Origin: an uncultured Kingella sp.
GTDB lineage: Bacteria; Pseudomonadota; Gammaproteobacteria; Burkholderiales; Neisseriaceae
Assembly (NCBI GenBank): GCA_916720425.1
Contig: CAKARD010000077.1
Coordinates: forward strand, 1 to 6,202
Length of the DNA stretch: 6,202 nucleotides
Direction: 5' to 3'
A program made the translations under genes and the position numbers. How positions within the stretch are numbered: position 1 is the stretch's first letter; each line of letters opens with the position of its first letter. Shown one piece after another: positions 1-5,430 of the stretch. The notes beneath the pieces were generated by a model. That model searched no databases. It saw only the letters and a program-made list of their open reading frames with translations, and was not told the origin of the DNA.

Positions 1-1087
1 GAGTCTCCAAATAAATCTGTTGCCATTTTTGTTGGCGCTTGGTTTTATCCTGAACTTGTCCTGCCAATTGTCCGCAAGCGGCATCAATATCATCACCACG
101 TGTTTTTCGCACAGTAGTAACAATATCAGCTTGCATTAAAATATCTTTGAATATATTGATATTTTTGTTGCTAGAGCGTTCGTAACCCGAATTGGGAAAG
201 GGATTAAACGGAATCAAATTAAACTTACAAGGCGTATCTTTAACCAATTGTACCAATTCATGAGCGTGTTGTGCATGATCGTTGACTCCGTCTAGCATGA
301 CATATTCAAATGTAATGAAATCACGAGGTGCTTTGGCAAGATAACGATTGCAGGCTGCCATTAATTCTTTGAGAGGGTATTTTTTATTAAGCGGTACAAT
401 TTGATCGCGAATGGTATCATTCGAAGCATGCAATGATACTGCAAGAGCAACAGGCATATCCTCTTTGAGCCTATCCATTTGTGGTACCATGCCTGAAGTG
501 GATACTGTAACACGACGGCGTGACAAACCGTAGCCGTGATCATCTAACATAATAGATAAAGCAGCAATCACATTATCATAATTAGCTAAGGGTTCGCCCA
601 TGCCCATCATAACAACATTAGAAATCACTCGTTCGTTTTTTGGTGTAACGCCCAACGCTTTATTTGCCCACCACAATTGTCCAATAATTTCAGCGGTCGA
701 TAAATTGCGATTAAAACCTTGCCGCCCTGTGGAACAAAAGGTGCATTCTAATGCACAACCTACTTGTGAGGAAATGCACAAAGTGCCACGTTCGGTTTCA
801 GGAATGAACACTGTCTCTACGCCGTTGCCCGTACCCACGTCTAATAGCCATTTGCGTGTACCATCTTTGCTTTCTTGAGAAGTGATGAGCGCGGGAATGC
901 CTACTTGAGCTTGCTGATTTAATTTCGCACGTAATGTTTTGGCCAGATCGGTCATTTGTTCAAAATTTTCCGCACCGTTTTGGTGTATCCAACGCATGAC
1001 TTGCTTGGCACGAAAGGGTTTTTCACCCATTTTTGCAAAATGGGCGGTCAAAGCGGCCAGGTCAAAATTGAGTAAATTGGTTTTCAT
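1..1087 (-). CDS. rlmN: 23S rRNA (adenine2503-C2)-methyltransferase / tRNA (adenine37-C2)-methyltransferase RlmN, 3' end cut by the window
   Basis: Radical-SAM enzyme that methylates C2 of A2503 in 23S rRNA and, in characterised homologues, A37 of some tRNAs. It acts in the cytoplasm and affects translational accuracy. The frame is open for 362 codons from an ATG at 1087 to the left edge with no stop. RlmN proteins are about 360-385 residues, so only a few C-terminal residues should be missing. Visible motifs: the CxxxCxxC iron-sulphur triad at C111, C115 and C118; the GEP SAM-binding motif near residues 164-166; a SLHASND segment; and the two cysteines of the methyl-transfer mechanism, C104 (seven residues before the triad, as in E. 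coli) and C338 in an AACGQL context. An in-frame TAA four codons upstream fixes the start region; GGAA just before the ATG is only a weak ribosome site. It lies downstream of ndk on the same strand, a common proteobacterial pairing, and is probably co-transcribed with it. Confidence 0.96.
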   Translation of the reverse strand, partial: MKTNLLNFDLAALTAHFAKMGEKPFRAKQVMRWIHQNGAENFEQMTDLAKTLRAKLNQQAQVGIPALITSQESKDGTRKWLLDVGTGNGVETVFIPETERGTLCISSQVGCALECTFCSTGRQGFNRNLSTAEIIGQLWWANKALGVTPKNERVISNVVMMGMGEPLANYDNVIAALSIMLDDHGYGLSRRRVTVSTSGMVPQMDRLKEDMPVALAVSLHASNDTIRDQIVPLNKKYPLKELMAACNRYLAKAPRDFITFEYVMLDGVNDHAQHAHELVQLVKDTPCKFNLIPFNPFPNSGYERSSNKNINIFKDILMQADIVTTVRKTRGDDIDAACGQLAGQVQDKTKRQQKWQQIYLET

Positions 1088-1220
1088 TGTGTTCCGTTAA
1101 AATAGGGGAGGATCGGTGTTGTGGGTACTGAGGGCAGTATTTTTGCGTAGTTTTACACGATTTTGAATCCTGCGTGTGCGGATATAACTCAAGGCGTGCT
1201 TGTGGGTCAAAATCAAGCAT
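1062..1220 (-). CDS. doubtful 52-aa reading frame bridging ndk and rlmN
   Basis: This ATG frame starts inside the ndk stop codon (TAATG overlap), crosses the whole ndk-rlmN spacer and ends 26 nt inside rlmN in another frame. The product would begin MLDFDPQARLELYP and is rich in Gln, His, Pro and Thr. It has no signal peptide, membrane segment or domain that I recognise. The stop/start overlap would suit translational coupling to ndk, and a frame that bridges exactly two genes is slightly suggestive. Against it, the composition is not typical of a folded protein, there is no independent ribosome site, and a 52-codon open frame can easily occur by chance. It is recorded because nothing else explains this spacer; I think it more likely non-coding. 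Confidence 0.13.
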   Translation of the reverse strand: MLDFDPQARLELYPHTQDSKSCKTTQKYCPQYPQHRSSPILTEHNENQFTQF

Positions 1221-1645
1221 TAATCAGCGCAAATGTCGCTTTGAGCAAAAAAGTATGCAATTTCAATAGCGGCATTTTCTATACTGTCAGAACCGTGTAC
1301 CGAGTTTTGTTGCATGCTTAGGGCAAAATCTTTGCGTATTGTTCCTTGTGCGGCTTGTGCAGGATTGGTTGCGCCCATAATGGCACGATGCTGCGCCACC
1401 GCATTTTCACCTTCCAGTACTTGTATCATAACAGGCGCACTAATCATAAATTCAATCAAATCATGAAAAAAAGGACGGTCACGGTGTACGGCATAAAACC
1501 CTTCGGCTTCACTGCGGCTAAGATGTTTCATTTTAGCTGCCACAATACGCAAGCCATTTTCTTCAAAACGCGTATAAATTTTACCAATTAAGTGGCGTGA
1601 TGTTGCGTCAGGCTTGATAATAGATAAAGTACGTTCAATAGCCAT
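1220..1645 (-). CDS. ndk: nucleoside diphosphate kinase
   Basis: Transfers the gamma-phosphate of ATP to nucleoside diphosphates through a phosphohistidine intermediate, balancing cytoplasmic NTP and dNTP pools. The 141-residue length is standard for bacterial Ndk (about 140-143). The N-terminus ERTLSIIKPDA carries the conserved Lys (K11). The C-terminal half has MGATNP at 90-95, the nucleotide-binding Arg in GTIRKDF (R104), and the signature NSVHGSDS with the catalytic histidine at H117. The frame is complete and intact. The ATG at 1645 places the conserved N-terminus correctly, although no clear Shine-Dalgarno sequence precedes it (the leader is AT-rich). A promoter is predicted just upstream, divergent from hpnD. 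rlmN follows 132 nt downstream on the same strand, probably in one transcript since no intrinsic terminator lies between them. Confidence 0.98.
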   Translation of the reverse strand: MAIERTLSIIKPDATSRHLIGKIYTRFEENGLRIVAAKMKHLSRSEAEGFYAVHRDRPFFHDLIEFMISAPVMIQVLEGENAVAQHRAIMGATNPAQAAQGTIRKDFALSMQQNSVHGSDSIENAAIEIAYFFAQSDICAD

Positions 1646-1678
1646 AATTAATGATTTATTTAGTTTAAAAATGGGGAC

Positions 1679-1707
1679 ATTTTAACAAGATTTGGGGCAA
1701 TCGGCAA
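1679..1707 (-). promoter_or_regulatory. predicted sigma-70 promoter for ndk(-rlmN)
   Basis: On the minus strand, TTGCCG (1702-1707) and TAAAAT (1679-1684) are separated by exactly 17 nt. Both boxes are close to the sigma-70 consensus. Transcription would begin around 1671-1673 and give a leader of about 27 nt before the ndk ATG at 1645. The call rests on pattern matching alone. The site shares its DNA with the weaker divergent hpnD promoter. Confidence 0.5.
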
Positions 1708-1721
1708 AAAACCGTTACAAT
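1692..1721 (+). promoter_or_regulatory. possible sigma-70 promoter for hpnD
   Basis: On the plus strand, TTGGGG (1692-1697) lies 18 nt before TACAAT (1716-1721). The -10 box is good and the -35 box is mediocre. A second -10-like GATAAT sits at 1726-1731. The predicted leader is about 30 nt, and no clear ribosome site is visible before the ATG at 1762. The hexamers interleave with those of the ndk promoter on the opposite strand. Confidence 0.3.
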
Positions 1722-1761
1722 AAGCGATAATACAAACCTGATTATTATCTAATAAATTACC

Positions 1762-2610
1762 ATGACACCTTTTGAATATTGTCAAGATAAAGTACAGCAT
1801 AGTGGTTCTAGTTTTTTAGCAGGGTTTCGTTTTTTGTCTACGCAAAAGCAAGAAGCCATGATTGTTTTATATGCTTATTGCCGTGAGTTAGATGATATTG
1901 TAGATAATGGCTCTGATATCCAAGTTGTAAAAACCACTTTGGCTTGGTGGCGCAATGATATGGCAAAAGTTTTTACTGATATTTTACCCGAACATCCTGT
2001 GAATCAAGCCTTGCAAAGTATTGCCTCCCATTTTTCTTTGCCGCAAATTGAATTGGAAGAAATCATTAATGGCATGGAAATGGATTTGTATCATGCGCGT
2101 TATCAAACGTTTGATGATCTACAATATTATTGTTATCGTGTGGCGGGCGTGGTTGGGCGGTTGATTGCTCGGATTTTAGGATTTGTTGATGAGCGTACTT
2201 TGGTTTATGCTCAAACCATGGGTTTGGCGTTGCAATTAACCAATATTATTCGTGATGTGGGGGAAGATGCGCGTCTGGGGCGCATTTATTTGCCGCTGGA
2301 CGAATTACAGCGATTTAATGTACCAGAAAACACGATTTTATCCGCACAGGCATCACCTGAATTTACACAATTAATGCGCTATCAGTTTGAACGAGCGCGC
2401 CAAACTTATCGTCAGGCAATGCAAATTTTGCCTAAGATAGACAAAAAATCACAGCGTGTGGGACAAATTATGGCCAGCATTTATTATGCTTTGTTATTAG
2501 AAATATCGCGTGATGGATTGGACAATGTGCTGCGTTATAAAATTCGTATTCCCAACCCACGTAAAATGCGTATTGCTTTGTGGTGTTATTTTTTTGGTTT
2601 TAAACCGTAA
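1762..2610 (+). CDS. hpnD: squalene/phytoene synthase family protein, presqualene diphosphate synthase HpnD type
   Basis: Member of the head-to-head prenyl synthase family. HpnD enzymes condense two farnesyl diphosphates to presqualene diphosphate, the first step of the HpnC/D/E route to squalene and hopanoids. The 282-residue length fits HpnD (about 280). Both Mg-diphosphate motifs are intact: CRELDDIVD with D44, D45 and D48, and NIIRDVGEDARLGR with D165 and D169, followed by IYLP. NGMEMD (to D108) and YCYRVAGVVG (123-132) are further family signatures. The start places the usual SGSSFLAGFRFL block at 14-25, as in relatives. No strong ribosome site precedes the ATG. The gene is alone: hpnC, hpnE and shc are not in the window, so the end product cannot be inferred from context. 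CrtB/CrtM-like activity is the alternative, but the second-motif sequence favours HpnD. The family is certain; the precise reaction is probable. Confidence 0.88.
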   Translation: MTPFEYCQDKVQHSGSSFLAGFRFLSTQKQEAMIVLYAYCRELDDIVDNGSDIQVVKTTLAWWRNDMAKVFTDILPEHPVNQALQSIASHFSLPQIELEEIINGMEMDLYHARYQTFDDLQYYCYRVAGVVGRLIARILGFVDERTLVYAQTMGLALQLTNIIRDVGEDARLGRIYLPLDELQRFNVPENTILSAQASPEFTQLMRYQFERARQTYRQAMQILPKIDKKSQRVGQIMASIYYALLLEISRDGLDNVLRYKIRIPNPRKMRIALWCYFFGFKP

Positions 2611-2657
2611 AAATTATGTTTTAAAACAAGATGTGTGGTTGATTTTTTTTAAAAAGC

Positions 2658-2686
2658 TTGATTATTTTATGTAAGTTTGATTAAAT
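2658..2686 (+). promoter_or_regulatory. predicted promoter for tRNA-Phe
   Basis: TTGATT (2658-2663) and TTAAAT (2681-2686) are separated by 17 nt. Transcription would begin around 2693, a few bases before the mature tRNA 5' end at 2701. The surrounding hpnD-tRNA gap (2611-2700) is extremely AT-rich and contains no terminator that I can see, so read-through from hpnD into the tRNA is also possible. Confidence 0.42.
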
Positions 2687-2700
2687 ATTCGCTTTTAATT

Positions 2701-2776
2701 GGTCGGATAGCTCAGTCGGTAGAGCAACGGATTGAAAATCCGTGTGTCGGCAGTTCGATCCTGCCTCCGACCACCA
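2701..2776 (+). tRNA. pheT-tRNA (tRNA-Phe-GAA): tRNA-Phe (anticodon GAA)
   Basis: This is a complete 76-nt cloverleaf that decodes UUC and UUU. The acceptor stem GGTCGGA pairs with TCCGACC (7 bp). The D arm is GCTC-AGTCGGTA-GAGC. The anticodon stem ACGGA/TCCGT encloses the loop TTGAAAA with GAA at 2734-2736. The variable loop is GTGTC. The T stem GGCAG/CTGCC encloses TTCGATC. Discriminator A2773 is followed by a genomically encoded CCA (2774-2776). All stems pair without mismatch and the loops match bacterial tRNA-Phe. It stands as a single-gene unit with its own likely promoter and an intrinsic terminator 8 nt downstream. No att-site duplication or integrase lies beside it, so it is not visibly an integration site here. 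Confidence 0.98.
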
Positions 2777-2783
2777 AAATTTT

Positions 2784-2818
2784 AACGCCTAAGCAGTGTG
2801 TTTAGGCGTTTTCTTTTT
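2784..2818 (+). terminator. intrinsic terminator after tRNA-Phe
   Basis: A perfect 9-bp inverted repeat, AACGCCTAA (2784-2792) and TTAGGCGTT (2802-2810), encloses a 9-nt loop and is followed directly by TTCTTTTT (2811-2818). It ends the tRNA-Phe transcript, and any read-through from hpnD. The thymine tract overlaps the presumed -35 region of the ybaB promoter. Confidence 0.9.
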
Positions 2819-2843
2819 ACCTAAAACAGAAATTTGTTATACT
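2816..2843 (+). promoter_or_regulatory. predicted promoter for ybaB-purE-hemH
   Basis: TTTACC (2816-2821) and TATACT (2838-2843) are 16 nt apart. The -10 box is strong. The leader would run from about 2850 to the ybaB ATG at 2880. The -35 element is embedded in the end of the tRNA-Phe terminator tract, a tight end-to-start arrangement. Confidence 0.5.
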
Positions 2844-2879
2844 TATCAATTTTAGTCTTGTTTAATTAGGAGTATTTTT

Positions 2880-3215
2880 ATGTTTGGAAAAGCAGGTTTG
2901 GGCGGTTTGATGCAGCAAGCGCAACGTATGCAGGAAAATATGAAAAAAACCCAAGCAGAGTTGGCGCAAACCGAAGTAGAGGGTCAAGCAGGTAATGGTT
3001 TGGTCAAAGTAATCGCAACATGTAGTCATCATGTACGTAAAATCAGTATTAACCCTGAGTTAATTGCACAAGCAACTGATGATGCAGAAATGTTAGAAGA
3101 TTTAATTTTAGCGGCATTGGCAGAGGCTTATGCCAAAGGAGAAGAAATATCATCGGCTCGCATGGCACAGTTTACTCAGGGTTTGCCAGCAGGCATGGGC
3201 GATTTTTTTAAATAA
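2880..3215 (+). CDS. ybaB: YbaB/EbfC family nucleoid-associated protein
   Basis: Small dimeric DNA-binding protein of the YbaB/EbfC family, which binds DNA in a tweezers-like fold and is commonly encoded beside dnaX-recR. It is associated with the nucleoid in the cytoplasm; its cellular role is poorly defined. The 111-residue length matches the family (E. coli YbaB has 109). The N-terminus has the signature MFGKxGLGGLMQQAQRMQ leading into a long charged helix (about 8-32). Then come VEGQAGNGLVKV, the ISINPEL strand/turn, and the MLEDLILAALAEA helix (70-83). The C-terminal tail is Gly/Met-rich (LPAGMGDFFK). AGGAG at 2868-2872, 7 nt before the ATG, is the strongest ribosome site on this strand. 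It is first in a tight run with purE (24-nt gap) and hemH; dnaX and recR are not beside it here, which is unlike the usual context. Confidence 0.95.
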   Translation: MFGKAGLGGLMQQAQRMQENMKKTQAELAQTEVEGQAGNGLVKVIATCSHHVRKISINPELIAQATDDAEMLEDLILAALAEAYAKGEEISSARMAQFTQGLPAGMGDFFK

Positions 3216-3239
3216 TCTCTTAGATAACGGGGAAAAGTC

Positions 3240-3734
3240 ATGGTTCAAGTGGGAATTATCATGGGCAGTAATAGCGATTGGGGAATCATGGAACATGCTG
3301 CACGTATATTGGAACAATTTGGTGTGGCATATGAAGCTAAAGTGGTTTCAGCACATCGTACCCCTGATCTTATGTTTGAGTATGCGAAAACTGCACAACA
3401 GCGTGGCTTACAAGTGATTATTGCAGGAGCGGGAGGGGCGGCACATTTACCTGGAATGGTGGCCAGTCAAACAACATTACCTGTCTTGGGAGTCCCTGTT
3501 CCCAGCAAATATTTGCGTGGCGAAGATTCGTTGTTATCTATTGTTCAGATGCCTAAAGGGGTACCTGTTGCAACATTTGCCATTGGTGAAGCAGGGGCTG
3601 CTAATGCAGCTTTGTTTGCTCTCTCATTGTTGGCCAATCATGATAAATCCTTAGCGCAAAAATTAATGATTTTCCGTCAAGTGCAAACACAAACGGTGTT
3701 GGATATGTCGTTACCTCCTGTTGAGGTGGCATAA
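3240..3734 (+). CDS. purE: N5-carboxyaminoimidazole ribonucleotide mutase (PurE, class I)
   Basis: Converts N5-CAIR to CAIR in de novo purine synthesis, acting after PurK (cytoplasm, homo-octamer in the family). The 164-residue length fits class I PurE (E. coli 169). Motifs run in order: MGSNSDW (8-14) at the substrate phosphate site; VSAHRTPD (36-43) with the catalytic histidine H39; IIAGAGGAAHLPGMVA (60-75); GVPVPS (84-89); and LRGEDSLLSIVQMPKGVPVATFAIG (92-116), which in class I enzymes binds and closes over the substrate. The ribosome site GGGGA (3229-3233) lies 6 nt before the ATG. It follows ybaB by 24 nt and precedes hemH by 15 nt, so co-transcription is likely. purK, the usual partner, is not in the window. 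The class II type is excluded by sequence, so a PurK should be encoded elsewhere. Confidence 0.97.
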   Translation: MVQVGIIMGSNSDWGIMEHAARILEQFGVAYEAKVVSAHRTPDLMFEYAKTAQQRGLQVIIAGAGGAAHLPGMVASQTTLPVLGVPVPSKYLRGEDSLLSIVQMPKGVPVATFAIGEAGAANAALFALSLLANHDKSLAQKLMIFRQVQTQTVLDMSLPPVEVA

Positions 3735-3749
3735 AATGGGTAAAATTGT

Positions 3750-4769
3750 ATGATGTTTCTTTCTGAACCCAATCTGCCTTTGGCGCAGCAAAATAAGATT
3801 GGCGTATTATTGTTAAATTTAGGGACACCACAATCTTATGACGTTAAAGCCGTGCGTTCTTATTTGCGTGAATTTTTGTCTGATTATCGTGTGGTGGAAT
3901 TGGCACCTTGCTTATGGCAGCCACTGTTGCGCGGTGTGATTTTGCCTTTTCGTAGCAAAAAAAGCGCGCACAGTTATCAAACCATTTGGCAAGATGAAGG
4001 TTCCCCATTGGCATGGTTTACACAACGTCAAGCAGAAGGTTTGCGTCAGCGTTTGCCTGAACATATTGTGGTTACTTATGCGATGACTTATGGCAAACCT
4101 AGTGTGGCTGAAACCTTGCAACAGATGAAACAACAAGGTGTGGGTTGCTTGCTGGTGTTACCACTTTATCCTCAATACGCAAGCAGCAGCACGGGGGCGG
4201 CATTAGACAAAGTCTGGAAACAATTATTGCAGCAGCGTAATCAAATGTCTGTTCGGACGATCTCGCGTTTTTATGATGATGAGGCATATATTAATGCTTT
4301 GGTTAAACAAATCCGATCTCATCGTGCGGAGCATGGTGCAGGGGAAAAATTAATGTTTAGTTTTCATGGTATTCCACAACGTCATGCAGATTTGGGAGAC
4401 CGTTACCCGCAAGAATGTCGGGTGACTGCTCAACAAGTAGCGCAGCAATTGGGTTTACAGGAGTATGAATATATCGTATCTTTCCAAAGTCGTTTTGGCC
4501 GCAACAAATGGTTGGAACCCTCTACGCAAACACTGTTTAGTGAATTGCCCAAAAAACACCATGTCCATAAATTAGACGTGGTTTGTGCAGGATTTGTGAG
4601 TGATTGCTTGGAGACATTAGAAGAAATCGCGATCATAGGGCGAGAACAATTTCTTCAAGCAGGGGGAGAACAATTTCATTATATCCCTTGCTTGAATGAT
4701 AATGATGATTGGTTGGATGCTTTAGTGCGGTTGGTGAATCAAAATATCATGGGCTGGAAAACAGAATAA
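3750..4769 (+). CDS. hemH: ferrochelatase (protohaem ferro-lyase)
   Basis: Inserts Fe2+ into protoporphyrin IX, the last step of protohaem synthesis, in the cytoplasm or at the inner membrane face. The 339-residue length is typical for proteobacteria. Motifs run in order: IGVLLLNLGTP (17-27); YLREFLSDYRVVE (38-50); AMTYGKPSV (111-119); LPLYPQYASSSTGAALD (137-153); SFHGIPQRH (204-212) with the invariant metal-site histidine H206; SFQSRFGRNKWLEPST (244-259); and GFVSDCLETLEEI (281-293) with the second metal-site residue E288. YIPCLND follows near the C-terminus. The frame is complete. Two tandem ATGs (3750, 3753) are possible starts; the ribosome site is weak (GGG at 3738-3740). It is the last gene of the ybaB-purE-hemH run and is followed by a strong hairpin. 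No haem-responsive element is visible. Confidence 0.97.
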   Translation: MMFLSEPNLPLAQQNKIGVLLLNLGTPQSYDVKAVRSYLREFLSDYRVVELAPCLWQPLLRGVILPFRSKKSAHSYQTIWQDEGSPLAWFTQRQAEGLRQRLPEHIVVTYAMTYGKPSVAETLQQMKQQGVGCLLVLPLYPQYASSSTGAALDKVWKQLLQQRNQMSVRTISRFYDDEAYINALVKQIRSHRAEHGAGEKLMFSFHGIPQRHADLGDRYPQECRVTAQQVAQQLGLQEYEYIVSFQSRFGRNKWLEPSTQTLFSELPKKHHVHKLDVVCAGFVSDCLETLEEIAIIGREQFLQAGGEQFHYIPCLNDNDDWLDALVRLVNQNIMGWKTE

Positions 4770-4781
4770 TAGTCATCTCTA

Positions 4782-4822
4782 AATAAGCAGACGCGTGAAT
4801 ACGTCTGCTTATTGTTTATTCA
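4782..4822. terminator. shared terminator hairpin between convergent hemH and creA
   Basis: A perfect 12-bp inverted repeat, AATAAGCAGACG (4782-4793) and CGTCTGCTTATT (4802-4813), encloses an 8-nt loop in the 46-nt gap between the convergent hemH and creA stop codons. Downstream on the plus strand, T-rich sequence (GTTTATTCACTTTTTT) follows. On the minus strand, the arm ends in CTTATTT and then loses the T run. It probably terminates hemH well and creA less efficiently. Confidence 0.75.
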
Positions 4823-5364
4823 CTTTTTTGTGGATCAGATATCACACATGCGCCATGAATTTCTGTGTTGGCTGTGGCTTGAGGGGCAGGGTTGGGTAAA
4901 TTGGCACCATAGCAAGCAAACGCACTTAATGAATTTTGGGGTGAACCTTGAATGATTTTGTCACTGTAAACCAAATAGGCAAATGCTTTACGTTTAATGT
5001 CGTAATAGCGCATAATTTGTAGACTTTTAAATGCAAAACTGGCACTACGTTTAAATACTTGACGTGGTTTTAATACGACTTTTTCGTTGTATTCCAATAT
5101 TGGGGCAGTTTGTACACAAGATACGCTGGCATCAGAAGTATCTTCTTCTAAATCTACGGTTTCTTTTAGTCCGCCTTTTTTGGCATAAGATAAGTAGCAA
5201 GATAAACCTTTTACATCAGGATCATCAAATGCCTCAATTTCTATGCGATCGTTTTTGCCCAGTAAATTAAATACGGTTGAAGCTTCACCAATTTTATCTG
5301 AATGTTTGTGGCAAGCTACGAGAAATAGTGCGCTGGTTAGGGTAAAAAGTAGGGTTTTATTCAT
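4816..5364 (-). CDS. creA: CreA family protein, predicted lipoprotein
   Basis: Homologue of E. coli CreA, a conserved exported protein of unknown function. The family core is clear: AFDDPDVKGLSCYLSYAKKGG, LEEDTSDASVSC, VFKRSASFAFKSLQIMRYYD and FAYLVYSDKIIQGSPQNSLSA correspond segment by segment to E. coli CreA. I chose the ATG at 5364 (182 aa) over the upstream in-frame start at 5412. AAGGA lies 7 nt before it, and the product then starts MNKTLLF with a hydrophobic signal and a lipobox ending LVAC (Cys18), as in Lol-pathway lipoproteins. Further cysteines are at 56, 83, 151 and 173. About 30 residues (Pro/Ala/Thr-rich, with C151 and C173) extend past the end of the E. coli protein. It lies 66 nt downstream of serB on the same strand, so probably co-transcribed. 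No creB, creC or creD is present. Confidence 0.93.
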   Translation of the reverse strand: MNKTLLFTLTSALFLVACHKHSDKIGEASTVFNLLGKNDRIEIEAFDDPDVKGLSCYLSYAKKGGLKETVDLEEDTSDASVSCVQTAPILEYNEKVVLKPRQVFKRSASFAFKSLQIMRYYDIKRKAFAYLVYSDKIIQGSPQNSLSAFACYGANLPNPAPQATANTEIHGACVISDPQKSE

Positions 5365-5371
5365 GATTTTT

Positions 5372-5376
5372 TCCTT
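5372..5376 (-). promoter_or_regulatory. ribosome binding site that fixes the creA start
   Basis: On the minus strand AAGGA lies 7 nt before the ATG at 5364. The longer in-frame alternative at 5412 has no comparable site and would bury the signal peptide behind 16 polar residues. The site therefore decides the start and the lipoprotein prediction. Confidence 0.8.
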
Positions 5377-5430
5377 TGTATAAGTTGGGGCATGGTGCGC
5401 AATGCAACACACATTTTAGGTAAAAAAGTT

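Noticed and set aside
490..497. TGCCTGAA here and at 4054-4061 as possible DNA uptake sequence remnants
   Set aside because: Only eight bases match the 3' part of some Neisseriaceae uptake dialects; no full 10- or 12-mer was seen, and both copies lie inside coding sequence. The CGTCTG in the hemH terminator stem also lacks the flanks of a known uptake sequence.
600..878. 92-codon plus-strand frame opposite rlmN
   Set aside because: It is antisense to the radical-SAM core of rlmN, including the CxxxCxxC cluster; it has no ribosome site or recognisable domain.
1465..1471. A7 tract in ndk and other homopolymers (for example T8 at 2643-2650) as phase-variation sites
   Set aside because: The ndk tract is short, encodes conserved Phe-Phe and sits in an essential-type gene; the other lies in AT-rich spacer with no sign of a switch.
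1346..1591. 81-codon plus-strand frame opposite ndk
   Set aside because: It is the antisense shadow of the complete, highly conserved ndk frame.
2611..2700. Short palindrome GTTTTAAAAC (2618-2627) as an hpnD terminator
   Set aside because: It is a loopless A/T palindrome with no adjacent T run, so it cannot form a stable terminator hairpin.
2701..2776. tRNA-Phe as an integration site for a genomic island
   Set aside because: No repeated tRNA 3' end, integrase or foreign-looking gene is present; the flanks are core genes.
3130..3417. 95-codon plus frame spanning the ybaB-purE junction
   Set aside because: It overlaps two well-supported genes out of frame, and its product is low-quality (Trp/Leu-rich) with no family resemblance.
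3736..3753. Five-codon mini-frame (MGKIV) whose TGA overlaps the hemH ATGs
   Set aside because: It could in principle act as a coupling leader, but it has no ribosome site of its own and is short enough to be chance.
5377..5430. Separate promoter for creA in the serB-creA gap
   Set aside because: The only -10-like TATACA lies so close to AAGGA that transcription would start at or inside the ribosome site, and the best -35 candidate is spaced 19 nt away. Co-transcription with serB is more likely.
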